Assembly: GCA_003282055.1 (NCBI GenBank)
Contig: QCAD01000005.1
Span: 1 to 23,642 of the forward strand
Direction: 5' to 3'
Length of the DNA: 23,642 nucleotides
DNA from: Pelagibacteraceae bacterium AG-339-N18
Lineage (GTDB): Bacteria > Pseudomonadota > Alphaproteobacteria > Pelagibacterales > Pelagibacteraceae
Under the pieces are notes generated by a model. That model did no database searches. It had not been told where the DNA came from and worked only from the letters and a program-made list of their open reading frames with translations. Shown piece by piece: positions 1-7,405 of this stretch (the first letter of the stretch is position 1; each line of letters starts with the position of its first letter). A program made the translations under genes and the position numbers.

Positions 1-1775
1 CAAGCATCAAAATGAATTCTATGTAATTCTTTTTTATGAACGTCTGCTGGTAAAAACAAATTAACCGATTGAGCTTGTGAAATAAAAGGCGTGCGATCAC
101 CACTTAGTTCAATAATCCATTTCTGATTTAGCTCAAAAGCTGTTTTAAAAACATCTTTTTCCAAATCGGTTAAAAAATCTAAATGTGAAACAGATCCTTG
201 ATTAGTTGTAATGGTAGACCAGGTTTCATCATCATTTTTGCCATGACTTTCTAAGATTTCTTCAAGATATCTGTTCCTAACATTAAACGAACCAGATAAA
301 GTTTTATGAGTATAACTATTAGCAGCTACAGGTTCTACTCCAGGAGAGGCTCCACCACAAATAATTGAAATGGATGCAGTTGGGGCTATTGCTGTTTTAT
401 TTGAAAATCTTTCTTGAAATCCGTATTCTGCAGCATCAGGACATGCACCTCTTTCTTTAGCTAAATCTTTTGAAGCCTGATTAACTTGTTCATTAATTTG
501 TTTAAATATTTTTTTGTTCCAAGATTTTGCCATCACTGACTCAAGTGGAATTCTGTTTTTTTGTAAAAAAGAATGGAAACCCATTACACCTAAACCTACA
601 CTTCTTTCTCTTTCTGCTGAATACTTAGCATCTTTAAATTGATCTGGTGCTTTATTTATAAAATCAGATAAAACGTTATCCAAGAATCTCATTACATCAC
701 TAATCATATTGGGATCGTCTTTCCACTCATCATATCTTTCCAAATTTAGTGAAGACAGACAACAAACAGCTGTTCTATCGTGTCCATCCTTATCAATTCC
801 TGTAGGTAAAGTTATTTCACTACATAGATTGGATGTCTTGACTGTAAGGTTGGCTAATTTGTGATGTTGAGGGATCTGTCTATTAACGGTATCAATATAA
901 ATTATATAAGGTTCACCTGTTTCTATTCTTGCTGTTAATAATCTAATCCACAGGTTTCTAGCTGATAAAGTTTGTTGAATAGTTCCATCAACAGGGCTTT
1001 TGAGTGCCCATTGTTCATCTGTCTCAACTGCTCTCATGAATGCGTCTGAAACTAAGACACCGTGATGCAAATTTAAAGATCTTCTATTTGGATCACCCCC
1101 TGTTGGTCTTCTCATTTCAATGAATTCTTCAATCTCAGGATGATCAATCGGTAAATAACATGCAGCTGAACCTCTTCTAAGAGAACCTTGGCTAATTGCC
1201 ATGGTTAAAGAGTCCATAACTTTTATAAAAGGAATTATTCCAGAAGTTTTTCCAACTTTTCCAATTTTTTCTCCAATAGATCTTAGATTACCCCAATAAC
1301 TTCCAATACCTCCACCTTTGGCAGCTAACCAAACATTCTCACTCCAAAGATCCAGGATGCCTCCTAAACTATCTGAAGCTTCATTAAGAAAACAAGAAAT
1401 GGGTAAACCCCTTTTAGTACCTCCGTTGGATAAAACCGGAGTTGCTGGCATAAACCAAAGGTTACTTATGTAGTTATAAATTCGTTGCGCATGTAAATTA
1501 TCATCTGAATATGTGCTTGCTACTCTAGCAAATAAGTCTTGGTAAGACTCATTTTGACCTAGGTATCTATCCTTTAAAGTCGCTTTACCAAAATCAGTTA
1601 GTTTTGCGTCTCGAGACCTGTCAATTTTAATGATTATACCTTTATCATTTTGAAATAATTCCGTTTCATTATTTAATGAAAATAAATCTGGTCTATTGCC
1701 TTTTGGAACCTCTTTAACTACAGGGGTATATTCAGAGACAGCTTTCTTTAAGGCCTGCGATAGTATTTTATTCAT
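1..1775 (-). CDS. nrdA: Class I ribonucleoside-diphosphate reductase, alpha subunit (partial; C-terminal part lies beyond the left edge)
   Basis: Reduces ribonucleoside diphosphates to deoxyribonucleotides for DNA synthesis, working with a radical-generating beta subunit (not in this window). I translated the minus strand from the ATG at 1775; 591 codons stay open to the window edge. Visible landmarks: GLPISCFL with C128 (equivalent to E. coli C225), the thiyl-radical motif NLCSEI with N316, C318 and E320 (E. coli N437, C439, E441), the partner cysteine in AVCCLSSLNL (C338 or C339), the RSVGLGVMG helix and PTASISIICGG near the C-terminal side of the barrel. Only 127 residues precede the first active-site Cys, against 224 in E. 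coli, so the N-terminal ATP-cone appears to be absent. It is divergent from the phosphohexomutase gene. Paired NrdR-like sites upstream suggest repression by NrdR. The C-terminal tyrosines and CxxC tail cannot be seen. Confidence 0.95.
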   Translation of the reverse strand, partial: MNKILSQALKKAVSEYTPVVKEVPKGNRPDLFSLNNETELFQNDKGIIIKIDRSRDAKLTDFGKATLKDRYLGQNESYQDLFARVASTYSDDNLHAQRIYNYISNLWFMPATPVLSNGGTKRGLPISCFLNEASDSLGGILDLWSENVWLAAKGGGIGSYWGNLRSIGEKIGKVGKTSGIIPFIKVMDSLTMAISQGSLRRGSAACYLPIDHPEIEEFIEMRRPTGGDPNRRSLNLHHGVLVSDAFMRAVETDEQWALKSPVDGTIQQTLSARNLWIRLLTARIETGEPYIIYIDTVNRQIPQHHKLANLTVKTSNLCSEITLPTGIDKDGHDRTAVCCLSSLNLERYDEWKDDPNMISDVMRFLDNVLSDFINKAPDQFKDAKYSAERERSVGLGVMGFHSFLQKNRIPLESVMAKSWNKKIFKQINEQVNQASKDLAKERGACPDAAEYGFQERFSNKTAIAPTASISIICGGASPGVEPVAANSYTHKTLSGSFNVRNRYLEEILESHGKNDDETWSTITTNQGSVSHLDFLTDLEKDVFKTAFELNQKWIIELSGDRTPFISQAQSVNLFLPADVHKKELHRIHFDA

Positions 1776-1809
1776 TTTACTTTAATTTATTGTTTTATTA
1801 TTGCGAAAA

Positions 1810-1856
1810 CAACTACATGTTGTATGCGCTTTTTATCAATATACTATATAACAAGT
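1810..1856 (-). promoter_or_regulatory. Tandem NrdR-box-like operator upstream of nrdA
   Basis: Two 16-bp sites, at 1810-1825 and 1841-1856, each match the known NrdR box consensus (acaCwAtATaTwGtgt) at 11 of 16 positions by my count. The second has a near-perfect left half (ATACTATATA). Their start-to-start distance is exactly 31 bp, the spacing known for paired NrdR boxes of about three helical turns. They sit 35-81 bp upstream of the nrdA ATG. A weak candidate promoter for nrdA (minus-strand TTGTTT at 1807-1812, 17-bp spacer, TAAATT at 1784-1789) would touch the inner box. No convincing promoter was found for the divergent plus-strand gene in the rest of this 158-bp gap. Confidence 0.5.
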
Positions 1857-1933
1857 AAATCAATAGAACATTTATAGAACAATGAAAAAATAATTCAACT
1901 ATAAAAGTCAAAAAAATGTAAGTAATTAACAAT

Positions 1934-3388
1934 ATGGCTCAATCTTTAAAAATAGACCCCTATGGTTTTAGAGAATATGACGCCCGTTGGGTCTTTGAAA
2001 AAGACATTAACGAACAAGGAATAACGAATCTAGGCAAAGGCCTTGGGACACAAATTAAAAAACATACTAAAAAAAATAACCCTAGGGTAATCATTGGACA
2101 TGATTATAGATCATACAGTGAAAAAATTAAAACCGCACTCAAAGATGGTTTGATTTCAACTGGATGTTTTATTGAAGACGTGGGCTTATCTTTATCACCA
2201 ATGGTTTATTATGCTCAATTTAATTTAGAGGCGGACGCAGTTGCAATGGTAACCGCAAGTCATAATGAAAATGGTTGGACGGGCGTAAAAATGGGTATTA
2301 AAAAAGGATTAACACATGCACCAGAAGAGATGAAAGAACTTAAAGAAATTACTTTAAGCCAAAATTTTTCTGAAGGCAAAGGCAATTTAAAGCAAATAAA
2401 AAATTTTGATAAAATTTATAAAGACGATTTAATAAATAAAAATAAAATAAATAAAAAAATTAAAGCTGTGGTTGCATGTGGCAATGGAACTGCGGGAATA
2501 TTTGCTCCAGATATATTAAGGGGTATTGGGTGTGAAGTAATTGAGTTAGATTGCAATTTAGATTGGAATTTTCCAAAATACAATCCAAATCCTGAAGATC
2601 TAGAAATGCTTCATGCTATTACAAAATCTGTAAAAAATAATAAAGCTGATATAGGTTTTGGTTTTGATGGAGATGGAGATCGAGTAGGAGTAATTGACAA
2701 TGAAGGAAATGAAATTTTTTCAGACAAAATAGGTTTATTGATTGCAAGAAATCTCTCAAATACTCATAAAAATTCAAAATTTATTGTAGATGTTAAATCA
2801 ACCGGTCTTTATTCAACTGATGAAGTTTTGATTCAAAATCAATGTAAAACCCTATATTGGAAAACTGGTCATTCGCACATAAAAAGGAAAGTTCATAATG
2901 AAAAAGCGTTAGCTGGATTTGAAAAAAGTGGACATTTTTTTTTCAATCAACCCTTGGGATATGGTTATGATGATGGAATTAATTCAGCAATTCAAGTTTG
3001 TCATTTATTAAATAATCAAGACAAAAAATTGAGTGAAATTATAAAAGAACTTCCTGTCACTTACCAATCACCAACAATGGCTCCTTTTTGTTCAGATGAA
3101 GAAAAATATAATGTAGTAGATGAAATGGTAAATAAATTCCAAAAAATAAAAGAACAAAAAATAAAAATAGATAACCAAGAAATAAAAGAAATAATAACTG
3201 TAAATGGTGTAAGATTTTCTTTTGAAGATGGTTCATGGGGTCTAATTAGAGCTTCATCAAATAAACCTTCATTAGTTGTTGTTACAGAAAGTCCAACATC
3301 AGATTTGAGAAAATTAAATATTTTTAAATTCATTGATGAGACACTTAAGAAAACGGGAAAAATTGGTGAATATGATCAAAAAATTTGA
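1934..3388 (+). CDS. manB: Phosphomannomutase/phosphoglucomutase (alpha-D-phosphohexomutase family)
   Basis: Cytoplasmic enzyme interconverting hexose 6- and 1-phosphates (mannose and/or glucose), supplying sugar nucleotides for surface polysaccharide. The 484-residue length fits the family (about 450-480). All four active-site elements are present in order: the phosphoserine loop TASHNENGWTG (S109), the Mg-binding loop DGDGDR (D245, D247, D249), the sugar-specificity loop EKSGH (E330, S332, H334), and the C-terminal phosphate-binding loop RASSNKP starting at R439. The start gives the expected N-terminal FREYDARWV stretch near residue 12. No Shine-Dalgarno is visible upstream. The next plus-strand gene begins about 110 bp downstream after a hairpin with a T-run that could end this transcript. 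Sequence alone does not separate phosphomannomutase from phosphoglucomutase activity; the symbol is by family. Confidence 0.92.
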   Translation: MAQSLKIDPYGFREYDARWVFEKDINEQGITNLGKGLGTQIKKHTKKNNPRVIIGHDYRSYSEKIKTALKDGLISTGCFIEDVGLSLSPMVYYAQFNLEADAVAMVTASHNENGWTGVKMGIKKGLTHAPEEMKELKEITLSQNFSEGKGNLKQIKNFDKIYKDDLINKNKINKKIKAVVACGNGTAGIFAPDILRGIGCEVIELDCNLDWNFPKYNPNPEDLEMLHAITKSVKNNKADIGFGFDGDGDRVGVIDNEGNEIFSDKIGLLIARNLSNTHKNSKFIVDVKSTGLYSTDEVLIQNQCKTLYWKTGHSHIKRKVHNEKALAGFEKSGHFFFNQPLGYGYDDGINSAIQVCHLLNNQDKKLSEIIKELPVTYQSPTMAPFCSDEEKYNVVDEMVNKFQKIKEQKIKIDNQEIKEIITVNGVRFSFEDGSWGLIRASSNKPSLVVVTESPTSDLRKLNIFKFIDETLKKTGKIGEYDQKI

Positions 3389-3423
3389 ACTTAATAATTA
3401 ATAGATTCAACTATTAAGTGTTC
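3387..3423 (+). other. Weak AT-rich hairpin at the 3' end of the phosphohexomutase gene
   Basis: CTTAATA (3390-3396) pairs with TATTAAG (3412-3418), and GAA/TTC outside can extend the stem with a 2-nt bulge. No T-run follows, so it is not a classical terminator; it could protect the mRNA 3' end or be chance pairing in AT-rich DNA. Confidence 0.25.
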
Positions 3424-3459
3424 ATAAAATTGTAAAGAATCATTTAAAGTTATAAACGT

Positions 3460-3497
3460 GAGGTGATGGAGGGAGACTGAAGTCACCTCTTTTTTTT
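3460..3497 (+). terminator. Hairpin plus T8 tract abutting a start codon (intrinsic terminator or 5'-leader element)
   Basis: GAGGTGA (3460-3466) pairs perfectly with TCACCTC (3483-3489), followed at once by eight T (3490-3497) and then by the ATG at 3498. The loop holds a competing hairpin: GAGG (3469-3472) and GAC (3475-3477) around TGAA can pair with GTC (3482-3484) and CCTC (3486-3489), so two folds compete for the same right arm. It may terminate the upstream phosphohexomutase transcript. A possible promoter (TTGTAA 3430-3435, 15-bp spacer, TATAAA 3451-3456) would start RNA close to the left arm, making the hairpin the very 5' end of the next mRNA. The gene downstream has no Shine-Dalgarno in front of it. 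Confidence 0.7.
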
Positions 3498-3698
3498 ATG
3501 GCTGATAAAAAAATTAGATCAATTGCAAAAACTTTTTCTTGGAGATTCATCATTTTTGTTTATTGGGTTATTTTTGGATATGTTTACACTGGAACATTTA
3601 CTGGTGCGGGAATACTAGGAGTTGGATCTATAATTCCCTTATTTTTCTACTATTTTCACGAAAGAGTCTGGACAAAGATTAAGTGGGGAACAGATTAA
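3498..3698 (+). CDS. DUF2061 family small membrane protein
   Basis: A 66-residue protein with two predicted membrane segments, roughly residues 15-33 (FSWRFIIFVYWVIFGYVYT) and 38-53 (GILGVGSIIPLFFYYF), ending in the HERVWTKIKWG signature that marks DUF2061. The biochemical function is unknown. From general knowledge, members often lie near sulfate/cysteine assimilation genes. Here the nearest neighbour is a TauE/SafE permease on the opposite strand, a family linked to sulfite/sulfonate export; this is only a loose hint. The ATG follows the T-run of a strong hairpin directly and has no ribosome-binding site, so its translation must be SD-independent. It converges on the TauE gene with a 1-bp gap, leaving no room for a separate terminator. 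Confidence 0.85.
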   Translation: MADKKIRSIAKTFSWRFIIFVYWVIFGYVYTGTFTGAGILGVGSIIPLFFYYFHERVWTKIKWGTD

Positions 3699-3699
3699 A

Positions 3700-4536
3700 T
3701 TAACTTATAGATAGATATTCAAAAAAAGATCTAATTGACACAATAATCAAAAATGTTCCAAAGATTTTACTTAAAATTTTTTTGTCAATTTTATAAACTG
3801 CTTTAGCGCCTACCCTCGCCATTATCATTGTTACGGGTACAAATACTAAAAAACCAAGTAGATTTACATATCCCAAGCTGTAAGGAGTACTAATATTATC
3901 TAGCATTTTACCTCCAGTAATCATAGTAATAGTACCAAAAACTGCAATTAAAAAACCAACTCCTGCAGCAGTGCCTATTGATCTTCTAATATCGTAACCA
4001 AAAGTTCTCATAAAAGGAACCATTAATGATCCACCACCAATACCCAATAATACAGATATAAAACCTATTATGACACCAGAAATATTTTTTGCTGAATCCG
4101 AGATTATTTTTGGATTTTTCAAAAGTTGTTCTCTAAAAAAGATAAAAAATAAGCCCACTATAAAAGCCATAATAGAAAAAAATAAAATAAAAGCTGGTGT
4201 TTTTAAGTTCACCGCTAAAAATGTTCCGCCAATAACACCTAACAAAATAAAAATTCCAAAAGATTTTATTAGCTTAAAATCAACAGCATCATACTCCATA
4301 TGAGTTTTGGTTGATATTATAGAGGTAGGAATTATAATTGCTAACGATGTACCAACTGAAAGGTGCATTCTTGTTGCAATATCAAAATCTAAAACCGTGA
4401 AAGCGTAATAAAGTGCAGGTACAATTATGATACCACCCCCAACACCCAGTAATCCAGCCATAAAACCTGCAACAGATGCTGCAACAGATAAAACAAATAA
4501 AAGATTTATAATTTCATTAATATCTAAAATTTCCAT
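3700..4536 (-). CDS. TauE/SafE (DUF81) family membrane permease
   Basis: Inner-membrane protein of 278 residues, about eight hydrophobic segments in two homologous halves. Each half carries the family's glycine-rich motif: LLGVGGGIIIVPAL near residue 30 and LLGIGGGSLMVPFM near residue 165. Family members are proposed to export sulfite, sulfoacetate or other organic anions, but few substrates are proven and none can be assigned here. It is the last gene of the minus-strand run from dctP. Its ATG overlaps the dusA stop by one base (TAATG), which implies translational coupling. Whether it works with the TRAP transporter further up the same transcript is unknown. No terminator is visible at its 3' end, which abuts the DUF2061 gene. 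Confidence 0.85.
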   Translation of the reverse strand: MEILDINEIINLLFVLSVAASVAGFMAGLLGVGGGIIIVPALYYAFTVLDFDIATRMHLSVGTSLAIIIPTSIISTKTHMEYDAVDFKLIKSFGIFILLGVIGGTFLAVNLKTPAFILFFSIMAFIVGLFFIFFREQLLKNPKIISDSAKNISGVIIGFISVLLGIGGGSLMVPFMRTFGYDIRRSIGTAAGVGFLIAVFGTITMITGGKMLDNISTPYSLGYVNLLGFLVFVPVTMIMARVGAKAVYKIDKKILSKIFGTFLIIVSIRSFFEYLSIS

Positions 4537-5540
4537 TATGAGTTTGCTTGAACAGCTTTCTCATTATTTTGAACAATAGTCATAATATGTTTTGCTTTTT
4601 GAAAATCTGAGTCTCTTGCCATCATATTATCACTTAAATATCTTTTCCAATCTTTTGAACCAATCTGTCCATGATACAAACCAACTGTATGTCTCATTAT
4701 GTGATTAATCTTAGTCCCTAATTTTACTTCTCTATCTGCATATTCTAACAGTTTCTCTACAACCTGTTCTCTTGTTGGGTTATTTTTTGTTTTAAATATT
4801 TCTTTTTCAATTTCAATCAAAGAATATGGATTTTGGTAGATTGATCTTCCTATCATAACACCATCACAAAAATTCAAATGGTTTTTGATTTGATCAATTT
4901 TTGTAATTCCTCCATTTATTATTATTTCTAAATTAGGATTTTCTTTTTTAATATCATAAACCATTTTATAATTTAGTTTTGGAACAGTTAAATTTTGTTT
5001 TGGAGATAAACCCGTAAGCATTGCTTTTCTTGCATGTAAAATAAAAGTTTTTGAACCAGCATCTCTCATTTTATGAACAAAATTATTTAGATATTCAAAT
5101 TCTTCTATATTATCAAAGCCAATTCTTGTCTTGGCTGTGACAGGAATTTTACACGCATTTACCATTGAATTAATACATTCTGCAACTAACTCTGGTTCCT
5201 TCATTAAACATGCACCAAACTTGTTCTTTTGAACTTTTTTACTTGGACAACCAAGATTGATATTAACTTCATCATAGCCCATATCTTCTGCGATTTTAGC
5301 TACTTCTGCTAACTCTTCCTTATTTGATCCACCTACTTGTAGGGCCAAAGGTTTTTCATATGGACTGTAAGATAATATTTTTTTTCTATCTCCATGGATT
5401 GCTGACTTAGTTGCAACCATCTCTGTATAAAGCATGACATTTTTACTCATTAATCGGAGAAAAAAACGATCATGTCTGTCAGTGCAATCCATCATTGGAG
5501 CAACTGAAATTTTTCTATTTATATCTTTTTTAGAATCCAA
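4536..5540 (-). CDS. dusA: tRNA-dihydrouridine synthase A, TTG start
   Basis: FMN enzyme that reduces uridines to dihydrouridine in the tRNA D-loop. The 334-residue length is normal. The N-terminal flavin motif VAPMMDCTDRH (residues 13-23), the catalytic-Cys motif NLGCPS (C98), the DusA-type FGACLM (C111) and HARKAMLTGLSPKQN around residue 170 all identify the DusA branch. The start at 5540 is a TTG inside the 3' end of dctM. In that frame a stop lies about 14 nt further upstream and no ATG/GTG occurs between, while the first internal ATG is inside the conserved APMM motif, so TTG is the best choice. The 11-nt overlap with dctM implies coupling. A housekeeping tRNA-modification gene here appears simply embedded in a transporter transcript. 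Confidence 0.93.
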   Translation of the reverse strand: MDSKKDINRKISVAPMMDCTDRHDRFFLRLMSKNVMLYTEMVATKSAIHGDRKKILSYSPYEKPLALQVGGSNKEELAEVAKIAEDMGYDEVNINLGCPSKKVQKNKFGACLMKEPELVAECINSMVNACKIPVTAKTRIGFDNIEEFEYLNNFVHKMRDAGSKTFILHARKAMLTGLSPKQNLTVPKLNYKMVYDIKKENPNLEIIINGGITKIDQIKNHLNFCDGVMIGRSIYQNPYSLIEIEKEIFKTKNNPTREQVVEKLLEYADREVKLGTKINHIMRHTVGLYHGQIGSKDWKRYLSDNMMARDSDFQKAKHIMTIVQNNEKAVQANS

Positions 5541-6861
5541 GGTCTTTACCCATTATTTTATCAGGCAACCAGGTAACAATCTCAGGAAAAATACATAAGA
5601 TTAATATAGCTAAGGCCATTATTATCATAAATGGTATAGATCCTTTTAAAATTTCTGACAAACTGACGTCTGGGGTAATTCCTTTAATAATATAAAGATT
5701 TAATCCAACTGGCGGGGTTATTAATCCAATTTCCATATTAATTGTAAACACAATTGCAAACCAATAAGGATCGAAACCTAATGTGGTGATAACTGGTAAT
5801 AATATTGCTGAAGTCATTACAATTACTGCAACTGGTGGCAAAAAGAAACCTGCAATTAAAAGAAATATATTTATTAAAATAAATACAACCCATTTATTTG
5901 AGCTTAGATCTACCATGCTTTGTGCTAAAGACTGGGTTACATAAAGTTGTGACAAAGTGAACGCAAAAAGATAAGAAGCAGCAATAATAAACATGATCAT
6001 TACACTTTCTTTCATTGAAACTTTAACAATATTCCAAATCTTTTTAGGCTGATAAATTTTGTAAACAACAGCTATCAAGACAAAAACTAAAAATGCTCCC
6101 ACTCCTGAAGCTTCAGATGGTGTTGCTACTCCGCCATACAAAACATACAAAACCCCAGCAATAATTGCTAAAAAAGGAAGTATTCTAGGCAATACTTCAA
6201 GTTTTTCTTTTAAAGTGGGTTTTACTCTATTTCTTAAAGCTTTTGCCGCGTCTTTGTCGATAAAATAACTATGGATCAGTGCCCATATAGCAAACATACC
6301 AGCCAACATAAAACCAGGCACAAGACCACATAAAAATAATCTTCCAATTGATGTTCCGGTTGCAATTCCATAAACAATTAAAACAATACTTGGAGGAATT
6401 AAAACCCCCAGAGTTCCGCCAGCAGCGATAGTTCCAGTTGCAATCTGATCTGAATATCCTCTTTTCCTCATTTCGGGTATTCCCATTGTTCCAATCGCTG
6501 CACAAGTCGCAGGGCTAGATCCACTTAAGGCTGCAAAAATTGAACAAGCTCCTATATTGGAAATAACTAATCCTCCTGGTACTCTCCAAAGCCATCTGTC
6601 TAATCCTGTATATAAATCTTTACCAGCAGGAGAATTAGCAACCGCCATCCCCATTAAAATAAACATCGGTATCGAAAGTAAAACAAATGAGTTTAATCCA
6701 GCAAAAAATGTTTCGGCAAAAACATCTAACATTTGAAAACCCTCAAATGATACTAGCAGAACTATTGATACAAAACTCAAACCAAAAGCAATTGGAATTC
6801 CAGAAAAAAGTACCACTAGAGTAAAAACTGCTACAATTATAGCTATTATTAATGGGTCCAT
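5530..6861 (-). CDS. dctM: TRAP transporter large permease subunit (DctM family)
   Basis: Membrane subunit that carries the substrate with Na+ in a tripartite ATP-independent periplasmic transporter. At 443 residues with about 11-12 hydrophobic segments it has normal DctM length. Family patterns include the N-terminal GIPIAFGLSF, SIPMFILMGMAVANS near residue 63, SGSSPATCAAIGTMGIPEM near residue 115, GTLGVLIPPSIVLIVYG, and the second-half INMEIGLITPPVGLNLY near residue 375. Its ATG overlaps the dctQ stop by one base (TAATG), and its 3' end overlaps dusA by 11 nt. The substrate cannot be read from the permease. It is co-transcribed with dctP and dctQ. Confidence 0.95.
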   Translation of the reverse strand: MDPLIIAIIVAVFTLVVLFSGIPIAFGLSFVSIVLLVSFEGFQMLDVFAETFFAGLNSFVLLSIPMFILMGMAVANSPAGKDLYTGLDRWLWRVPGGLVISNIGACSIFAALSGSSPATCAAIGTMGIPEMRKRGYSDQIATGTIAAGGTLGVLIPPSIVLIVYGIATGTSIGRLFLCGLVPGFMLAGMFAIWALIHSYFIDKDAAKALRNRVKPTLKEKLEVLPRILPFLAIIAGVLYVLYGGVATPSEASGVGAFLVFVLIAVVYKIYQPKKIWNIVKVSMKESVMIMFIIAASYLFAFTLSQLYVTQSLAQSMVDLSSNKWVVFILINIFLLIAGFFLPPVAVIVMTSAILLPVITTLGFDPYWFAIVFTINMEIGLITPPVGLNLYIIKGITPDVSLSEILKGSIPFMIIMALAILILCIFPEIVTWLPDKIMGKDLGF

Positions 6862-7355
6862 TAATTCTGATCCTTATCGTCAGTTAGTTTTATAATTTCT
6901 GCTATATATTGTAATATCATTAGCACAGCTCCAATCATCATTGATGAATATGGTATCCACAAAGGAGGATCCCAAACTGTACCCGTTGAATAATTTTTGG
7001 TAAAGGCTTCCTCCACCATTATAAATCCAAAATAAAATAAAATTAAAAAAAATGATAAACTTAAAAAAGACGTAAAAATTTTTAATCTAATTATATTTTT
7101 TTTTGATAAAAAGTCGTAAATCCATTCCATACTAACGTGTGCTTTCTCACTTAGTACATATACACTTCCTATAAAAGTTGAAGCAACCAAAAGCATAGTT
7201 ACAAGTTCTGTTTGCCAAGTAATTGCTCTTTGAAAAAAATATCTTTCAAAAACTAGTTCAACAATAACTAGGATAGATAAAAGTAAAGCTAACACCGCAA
7301 AAGCACCACAGGCCTTAGCTATAAAATCACAAATTTGTAGATATTTTTTTTTCAT
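6861..7355 (-). CDS. dctQ: TRAP transporter small permease subunit (DctQ family)
   Basis: Small 164-residue membrane partner of DctM, with four predicted hydrophobic helices (about residues 15-36, 48-67, 87-110, 130-150), as usual for DctQ. The PLWIPYSSMMIGAVLMILQY stretch in the last helix is typical of the family. Its ATG lies directly behind a 14-bp hairpin and U-run. The only SD-like sequence (AGGGG, 7 nt from the ATG) is inside the hairpin's 3' arm, so translation should be low unless the hairpin is opened. This fits the expectation that far fewer membrane subunits than binding protein are needed. It overlaps dctM by one base. Confidence 0.92.
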   Translation of the reverse strand: MKKKYLQICDFIAKACGAFAVLALLLSILVIVELVFERYFFQRAITWQTELVTMLLVASTFIGSVYVLSEKAHVSMEWIYDFLSKKNIIRLKIFTSFLSLSFFLILFYFGFIMVEEAFTKNYSTGTVWDPPLWIPYSSMMIGAVLMILQYIAEIIKLTDDKDQN

Positions 7356-7391
7356 AAAAAAACCCCTATTTATTCATAATAAATAGGGGTT
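7356..7391 (-). terminator. Perfect 14-bp hairpin with U-tract between dctP and dctQ (attenuating terminator / mRNA stabiliser)
   Basis: On the minus strand AACCCCTATTTATT, loop ATG, AATAAATAGGGGTT form a perfect 14-bp stem (plus-strand arms 7361-7374 and 7378-7391), followed by U5, giving seven U in a row with the last two stem bases. The dctQ ATG comes immediately after. The 3' arm contains AGGGG at SD distance from that ATG. It therefore probably ends or slows most transcripts after dctP, protects the dctP mRNA, and masks the dctQ ribosome-binding site. Confidence 0.85.
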
Positions 7392-7405
7392 CTTTATATA
7401 TTATT

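Noticed and set aside
3061..3333. 90-codon minus-strand frame inside the phosphohexomutase gene
   Set aside because: Shadow of a gene with intact motifs; no recognisable domain or start signal.
3466..3480. Four-codon ORF (M-E-G-D-stop) in the loop of the hairpin before DUF2061
   Set aside because: Too short to distinguish from chance, and no ribosome-binding site is placed for it; not called as a leader peptide.
3461..3489. Resemblance of GGTGATGG to the 5' part of the fluoride riboswitch
   Set aside because: The conserved downstream elements and pseudoknot partner of that riboswitch are missing, and DUF2061 is not a fluoride exporter.
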